64,000 bases of DNA. It comes from Lathyrus oleraceus (Eukaryota; Streptophyta; Magnoliopsida; Fabales; Fabaceae). The notes beneath the pieces were generated by a model. The model was given only the letters and a program-made list of their open reading frames with translations. It was not told the DNA's origin and did not search any database. The stretch is from the NCBI RefSeq assembly GCF_024323335.1, contig NC_066579.1, positions 1,398,501-1,462,500 of the forward strand. The letters run 5' to 3'. Position numbers and translations under genes: made by a program. Positions 57,686-64,000 of this stretch are shown here, in pieces (positions within the stretch are counted from its first letter, which is position 1; each line of letters starts with the position of its first letter).

Positions 57686-60600
57686 ATGGAGCAATTGGAA
57701 CAAGAGAACAGAGAACTGAAGGAAGAGGTCGCCAGACTTGGCGCTTTGATGGAGCAACTCCTTGCTGCTCAGAACCAGCCTGCTCAACAGCCAGCAACTC
57801 CTGTTCAGAGGACGGTTATTTCTGAAGTAGCTACTTCAACGGTGCCAGTCAGTGCCCATCAGCCTAATGCCATGCCTCCCGGTTTTCCTTGGGGGATGCC
57901 TCCAGGCTTCATGCCTGATCTGCCAGCTCCAACATTTGTCCAAATGCCGGCATCTAGCCCGGTCCCCGTTCCCGCTCCTCCTGTCGTGCATACCATGCCT
58001 AGGGTAGACGACACCATCTATCACTCTGAGGCTTCTGAGGGCTCAGATGTTCATGAAAAGATGGACGCAATGAACGATCAATTCCTTGAGCTGAGAAAGG
58101 AATTGAGGACTCTCCGTGGCAAAGATCTCTTCGGCAAGTCTGCAGCCGAACTCTGCTTAGTTCCCGGTGTGAAAATACCAATCAAGTTCAAGGTCCCAGA
58201 CTTTGAAAAATATAAGGGGAACACCTGTCCACTTGCTCACCTGGTCATGTACGCCAGGAAGATGTCAACACAGACTGATAATGATCAACTCTTGATCCAT
58301 TATTTTCAAGATAGTCTGTCTGGTGCCGCGCTCAGATGGTACATGAGCCTGGACAGTGTCAACATCCGATCTTTCAATGACCTTGGCGAAGCTTTCGTCA
58401 AGCAATATAAATATAATGTCGATATGGCGCCTGACCGAGATCAACTCAGGTCCATGTCACAGAAAGATAAAGAGTCGTTCAAGGAGTACGCCCAGAGATG
58501 GCGTGAACTGGCAGCTCAAATCACTCCACCGCTGGAAGAGAAAGAAATGACCAAGATCTTTCTGAAAACTCTTGGTTCATTTTATTACGAGCGGATGGTG
58601 GCTAGCGCTCCCTCTGATTTCACCGAGATGGTGAACATGGGGATGCGTCTCGAAGAAGGTGTCCGTGAAGGACGGTTGGCCAAAGATGATGGCTCTTCCT
58701 CTAAACGATATGGAGCGTTTAAGAGGAAAGAAGGGGAAGCACATGCCGTGCAATCTCATCCGAAGCATAGAAAACCCTCTGTTCAGAGGAAGCCTGCACG
58801 ACATTCCAGTCATCAGCACCAGGTGGCTCACGTAGCGCCTGTTTTCAAGGACAACACTCCTCAACGTCAGCAGTATCAACCTCAACAGTATCAGCATCAG
58901 CAGCAATATCAACAACCGCAGTACCAACAACAACAATCTCGTCCACAGCAACAGGCTTACCAGCCTCGTGGGAGCACGAGTAATCAAGCAAACTTGGGTT
59001 ATGAAAGGAAGAAGATCAGTTTTGATCCGATTCCTATGTCTTATGCGGAGTTATATCCCTCTCTAATAGAGCGGAAGTTGGTTTCTCCGAGAGATCCTCC
59101 GGCTATACCTGTCAACCCTCAGTGGTGGTATAAGCCTGACCTGCATTGTGTCTATCACTCTGGCGCTCCGGGCCATGACATAGAAAATTGCTTCCAGCTG
59201 AAGACTAAGGTGCAAGACCTTATGAGAAGCGGAATTCTGAGTTTTGAAGACTCAAACCCGAATGTCACCAGGAACCCATTGCCTTCGCATGGGAAATCTG
59301 TGAACATGATTCAGGAATGCCTTGGGAAATACAAGGTTAAATATGTCAGCCACATCAGGCAGTCGTTGGTTGATTTACATAAGATGCTGTGTCAGTACAG
59401 TTACTTGGAGCATAACCACGACAAGTGTCGCGTCTGTTCGGTTAACCGCTTGGGTTGCGACCAGGTCCGCCGTGAGCTTCAGCAGATGTTGAATGAGGGT
59501 ACCATTGAGATTTCGCAAAATCGCAATGTTGATATAGTTGAACCTGAAGTGAATGTCATATCACCAGTGTTCAAGCTGCCTGAGCCCGTTGTTATTCGTT
59601 ATAATAGCAACAAGCCCAAGGCTTCCCCTTCTTTGATTATTAAACCAGCTGGCCCCGTGCCCTATTCGTCTGACAAAGCTGTGCCATTCCGGTACAATCC
59701 TGTTGCTGTCCAAGATGGGGTCGAAGTGCCTTTTCCTTCCACATCCGTGACCACTATTGCTGATGTTAGTGGGTTGACCCGAAGTGGTCGTGTATTTTCT
59801 GCGCCTCCAAAGGCTACTGTTTCTGAATCTGTTGAACGTCCTGTGGGGACTGCTGCCAAAGTTCAGAATCCGGCACTTGATGTTGCCAAACCCTCCTCAT
59901 CCGTACAGAAGACTCCTGTTTCTTCAGTTGGCCCAAGTGGCATTGTTGATGAAGAATCTGATGAGATGCTGAGGCTCATCAGAAAGAGTGAGTACAACAT
60001 TGTAGACCAGCTTCTACACACGCCCTCCAAGATCTCTATCCTTTCTCTATTGCTGAATTCAGAACCCCATAGGGAGTCTCTGCAGAAGGTCTTGGATCTG
60101 GCGTACGTTGATCACGACGTCACCCTGGAACAATTTGATAGTATTGTTGCAAACATTACCGCTTGCAACACTTTGAGCTTTTGTGACGCTGATCTCCCTG
60201 AGGAGGGAAGAGACCACAACATGGCTTTACATATCTCGATGAATTGCAAATCTGATGCAATGTCCAATGTGCTGGTGGACACTGGATCATCCCTTAATGT
60301 ATTGCCAAAATCCACACTCTCCAGATTGTCATATCAAGGTCCTCCTATGAGGCAGAGTGGAGTTGTTGTGAAAGCTTTTGATGGGTCGCGCAAGACCGTG
60401 ATTGGGGAAGTTGATCTCCCAATCAAGATTGGACCAAGTGATTTCCAAAGTTACTTTCCAAGTAATGGACATCCACCCATCTTATAGCTGTCTCTTAGGC
60501 AGACCATGGATTCACGAGGTTGGCGCCGTGACATCCACCCTACACCAGAAGCTGAAATTTGTCAAGAACAAGAAATTGGTTGTAGTAGGGGGAGAAAAGG

Positions 60601-61015
60601 CACTCCTGGTTAGCCATCTGTCTTCTTTCTCGTACATTGACGCAGAGGATGAAGTTGGAACTCAGTTTCAAGCTTTATCTATTGATGAACCAATCGAGAA
60701 GAAGTCTCCTTCATTCACTTCCTACCGTGATGCGAAGCTGGCCATTGAATGTGGTGCAGTTGCTGGATTGGGGAAAGTGCTTGAACTTGAAGATAACCGA
60801 TCCCGGGCTGGCATTGGCTATGGTTCTGGGGCATGCAATGAGCAAGGGTTGTTCACAAGTGGAGGATTCATCCATGCTGATCAACCTGCAGAAGACGAAG
60901 CTGCTACTATCATTGAAGAAGAAGATGCAGAAGACTTGAACAATTTTGTTATTCCTGGTGGTGTCTGCCACAATTGGGTCGCTGTAGATATTCCTACAGT
61001 CATCCATAGATCAGA
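57686..61015 (+). CDS. Ogre-B gag-protease exon, one frameshift
   Basis: ATG 57686 opens 933 residues. In order: coiled coil (MEQLEQENRELKEEVARLGA), Pro-rich linker, retrotransposon gag domain (residues about 160-330; HYFQDSLSGAALRWYMSLDS, FKEYAQRWRELAAQI), a Gln/His/Tyr-rich stretch near residues 385-430, and a C-x2-H-type zinc motif CVYHSGAPGHDIENC near residue 490. The aspartic protease follows with LVDTGSSLNVLP (active site DTG at 60278-60286). Near 60447-60449 an extra A shifts the frame; the protease continues in frame 60402-61019 with QVMDIHPSYSCLLGRPWIHE. The exon ends at 61015, where a GT donor starts. The frameshift is one base in an AAA run, so sequencing error is possible. Confidence 0.9.
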
Positions 61016-61286
61016 GTAAATTGTTCACTTTGTTTAAAACCCTTCTCCCATGCCAAAAGGAGAAGTGATGACATTGTTGGCAAAGCATATATACAATGAT
61101 GTTTTCATTCAATTAATTGCATTGTTAAACATTTGTTTTTCCTTTGTTTTCACTTTTTGCTTTTCTTTATGAAATCAGTGATCACAAAAAACCATAAAAA
61201 CAAAATAAAAGCAAACATTTTTCATCTGCATAATGATTTGCTTGTTAAATTCTGAAGTTTTTTTTCTAACCAAAATCATTATGCAG
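61016..61286 (+). other. Ogre-B intron between protease and RT
   Basis: 271 bp, AT-rich. Donor A|GTAAAT at 61016, acceptor TTATGCAG ending at 61286. Joining 61015 to 61287 turns GA + G into GAG and keeps the frame into LILKPIEHNDP. Without splicing, translation stops at the TAA at 61017. Ogre elements are known for an intron at this place. Confidence 0.9.
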
Positions 61287-64000
61287 GTTGATCCTAAAAC
61301 CCATTGAACATAATGATCCAACGCCATCTCCCAATTTTGAATTCCCTGTATTTGAGGCAGAGGAAGATGACGTTGAAGAGATTCCTGATGAGATCACCCG
61401 TCTCCTTGAGCACGAAGAGAAGATCATTCAGCCGCATCTCGAAGACTTGGAAACAGTCAACTTGGGGTCTGAGGATTGTGTTCGTCTGGTGAAGATTGGG
61501 GCACTTCTTGAAGGGTCTGTCAAGGAAGATTTGATCAGCTTGCTACGAGAATATTCAGATATCTTTGCTTGGTCCTATGAAGACATGCCGGGTTTAGATA
61601 CAGATATTGTGCAACATTTCCTGCCTTTGAAGCCTGAGTGCGTGCCTGTGAAGCAGAAGCTCAGAAGAACTCATCCAGATATGGCAGTGAAGATCAAAGA
61701 GGAAGTTCAGAAGCAAATTGATGCGGGGTTTCTGGTGACTTCGACATATCCTCAATGGGTGGCCAATATTGTGCCTGTTCCTAAGAAGGACGGAAAAGTC
61801 CGTATGTGCGTTGACTACAGAGATTTGAATAAAGCTAGTCCCAAAGACGATTTTCCTCTACCACACATTGACATGTTGGTAGACAATACAGCCAAATTCA
61901 AAGTCTTTTCCTTTATGGACGGATTTTCCGGATATAATCAAATCAAGATGGCACCAGAGGATATGGAGAAGACAACATTCATCACACCTTGGGGAACATT
62001 CTGTTATCGAGTGATGCCCTTCGGTTTGAAGAACGCCGGAGCCACGTATCAACGAGCTATGACTACCTTGTTTCATGACATGATGCACAAGGAGATAGAA
62101 GTCTATGTTGATGATATGATTGCTAAGTCCCGAACGGAAGTTGAGCATATTGAGCATTTGTTGAAGCTTTTTCAGCGTTTGAGGAAGTTCAAACTTCGCC
62201 TGAATCCGAACAAATGTACCTTTGGAGTCCGTTCCGGCAAGTTGTTGGGTTTTGTGGTAAGTGAAAGAGGTATTGAGGTTGATCCTGCAAAGGTCAAAGC
62301 AATACAAGAGATGCCTGCACCCAAAACTGAGAAGCAAGTCCGAGGTTTTCTTGGCCGCTTGAACTACATTTCCAGATTTATATCCCACATGACTGCCACA
62401 TGTGCGCCGATATTCAAGCTCCTCCGGAAAGATCAGTCTCATGATTGGACCGAGGATTGCCAGAAAGCTTTCGACAGTATCAAAGATTATCTGTCTGAAC
62501 CTCCGATTTTGTCTCCGCCTGTGGAAGGAAGACCTCTGATTATGTACTTAACAGTTCTTGAAGACTCGATGGGTTGTGTACTCGGTCAACAAGATGAATC
62601 AGGGAAGAAGGAGTTTGCTATATACTACCTCAGTAAGAAGTTTACTGATTGTGAGTCTCGGTACTCTATGCTTGAGAAGACGTGCTGTGCTTTGGCTTGG
62701 GCTGCTAAGCGTTTGCGCCAGTACATGATAAATCATACAACTTGGTTGATATCCAGAATGGATCCAATTAAGTATATCTTCGAGAAGCCTGCTTTAACTG
62801 GGAGGATTGCCCGTTGGCAGATGTTGTTGTCTGAGTATGATATTGAGTATCGAGCTCAGAAAGCTATCAAAGGTAGTATCTTGGCTGACCATCTTAGCGC
62901 ACCAGCCGATTGAAGATCATCAGTCTGTTCAGTATGACTTCCCTGACGAGGAAATTCTGTATTTGAAGATGAAAGATTGCGATGAGCCTACACTTGATGA
63001 AGGTCCAGAACCTGGTTCCAGATGGACGATGGTGTTTGATGGCGCTGTTAATCAATATGGAAATGGAATTGGGGCAGTGATCATTACTCCTCAAGGTTCA
63101 CACATTCCGTTTACAGCAAGGCTAACTTTCAAATGCACGAATAATATGGCGGAGTATGAAGCCTGTATTATGGGACTTGAAGAATGCATTGATTTGAGAA
63201 TCAAATATCTTGATGTCTATGGTGATTCGGCCTTGGTTGTCAATCAGATCAAGGGAGAATGGGAGACAAATCAGCCAGGTCTCATCCCATACAGAGATTA
63301 TGCAAGGAGAATTTCAACGTTCTTCACAGAAGTTGAATTTTATCATATTCCTCGAGAGGATAATCGGATGGCAGATGCCCTTGCTACGCTTGCTTCCATG
63401 ATAGTAGTCAGATGGTGGAATGATGTCCCCAATATTACTGTGATGCGCTTGGACAGACCCGCTCACATATTTGCAATCGAAGAAGTGAAAGATGACAAGC
63501 CTTGGTATTTTGATATCAAGAATTTCCTCCAGAACCAGGTCTACCCGCCTGGGGCATCTGTGAAAGATAGGAAAACTTTGAGAAGGTTGTCAGGCAGTTT
63601 CTACCTCAGTGGTGAAGTGCTGTACAAGAGAAATTTTGATATGGTTTTGCTCAGATGCGTGGATAGACACGAAGCAAACCTATTGATGACTGAGGTCCAT
63701 GAGGGTTCATTTGGTACTCATTCCAATGGACATGCCATGGCTAAGAAGATGTTGAGAGCAGGCTACTATTGGCTGACAATGGAGTCTGACTGTTGCAAGT
63801 ATGTGAAGAAATGTCACAAGTGTCAAATTTATGCGGATAAGATTCATATTCCTCCGACACTCCTGAATGTGATTTCATCACCATGGCCTTTCTCTATGTG
63901 GGGAATCGACATGATCGGCATGATTGAGCCGAAAGCGTCCAACGGACATCGGTTTATTCTCGTAGCAATTGATTACTTCACCAAATGGGTTGAAGCCGCT
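61287..64000 (+). CDS. Ogre-B RT, RNase H and integrase exon, one frameshift, 3' end outside window
   Basis: Frame 61288-62913 carries RT: VPVPKKDGKVRMCVDYRDLN, SFMDGFSGYNQI, MPFGLKNAGATYQRAM and EVYVDDMIAKS with the YVDD box at 62104-62115. A gypsy-type RNase H-like region follows (LTVLEDSMGCVLGQQDESGK). An extra A at about 62896 shifts the frame. From 62897 the new frame is open to the window end, 368 codons: a second RNase H-like domain (WTMVFDGAVNQYGNGIGAVI, NMAEYEACIMG, YGDSALVVNQIKGEW), the integrase zinc-binding HHCC region (ending CHKCQIYADKIH), and the integrase core start (WGIDMIGMIEPK, AIDYFTKWVEAA). The order matches the Tat/Ogre lineage. RT copies the element RNA; integrase inserts the product. 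Confidence 0.93.

Larger units (their letters stand above)
49188..64000 (+). mobile_element. Ogre-B: Ty3/gypsy Ogre-type element, nearly intact, runs off window
   Basis: 5' LTR 5738 bp, primer site, intact ORF1, gag-pro, intron, RT, RNase H, second RNase H-like domain, integrase start. At least 14.8 kb are present and the 3' end lies beyond the window. It is inserted in Ogre-A gag; the expected target duplication is GGTGC (49183-49187). Only two single-base frameshifts were seen in over 6 kb of coding sequence, so it is the youngest element of the nest. Confidence 0.93.

Noticed and set aside
58577..58987. 136-residue minus-strand ORF within Ogre-B gag
   Set aside because: It is antisense to a well-supported gag frame, and its Leu-rich composition mirrors the Gln-rich codons on the plus strand.
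61858..62442. 194-residue minus-strand ORF within Ogre-B RT
   Set aside because: It is antisense to conserved RT motifs and shows no domain.

Overview
This is plant nuclear DNA, almost certainly from a legume of the inverted-repeat-lacking clade, most likely tribe Vicieae (pea, vetch, lentil or Lathyrus type). Two signals point there. One is a two-exon gene for a nodule-specific cysteine-rich (NCR) peptide at 35419-35689. The other is a pair of very large Ogre-type Ty3/gypsy retrotransposons with LTRs of about 5 kb, a tRNA-Arg-type primer site, an extra ORF ahead of gag and an intron between pro and RT. All alignments and element boundaries here were made by eye; no database search was run.

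Layout. 0-7 kb: (TA)n tracts, two decayed Ty1/copia pol remnants in opposite orientation, and between them the 3' part of a 2-oxoglutarate/Fe(II) oxygenase gene (4021-4672). 7.3-10.9 kb: a fold-back MITE, SIRE-like LTR debris, a degenerate minisatellite and (TAA)n. 10971-15521: a complete copia element on the minus strand with 5-bp target duplications. 16-21 kb: a decayed Mutator-like element (MULE) whose C-terminal part resembles an OTU protease, followed by a second small MULE-associated ORF split by a 1030-bp hAT-type element with 8-bp target duplications. 21.7-32.3 kb: a second MULE copy split by an Athila-like element (22768-31516) that has gag-pro and an ATHILA ORF but no RT or integrase. 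32.6-35.7 kb: two copies of an NCR 5' flank; only the second still leads into an NCR gene. A 5'-truncated LINE lies between them. 36.3-64 kb: a four-level nest. A copia gag is interrupted by a SIRE-like element, that one by Ogre-A, and Ogre-A by Ogre-B, which runs off the window end.

How the genes relate. The only plausible host genes are the NCR peptide (intact) and the oxygenase fragment (5' end missing). All other coding sequence belongs to transposons, mostly with stops and frameshifts. The best preserved is Ogre-B: intact ORF1, then gag-pro, a splice-consistent intron and RT/RNase H/integrase, with only two single-base frameshifts. The nesting gives a relative timeline: each inner element is younger than the one it interrupts.
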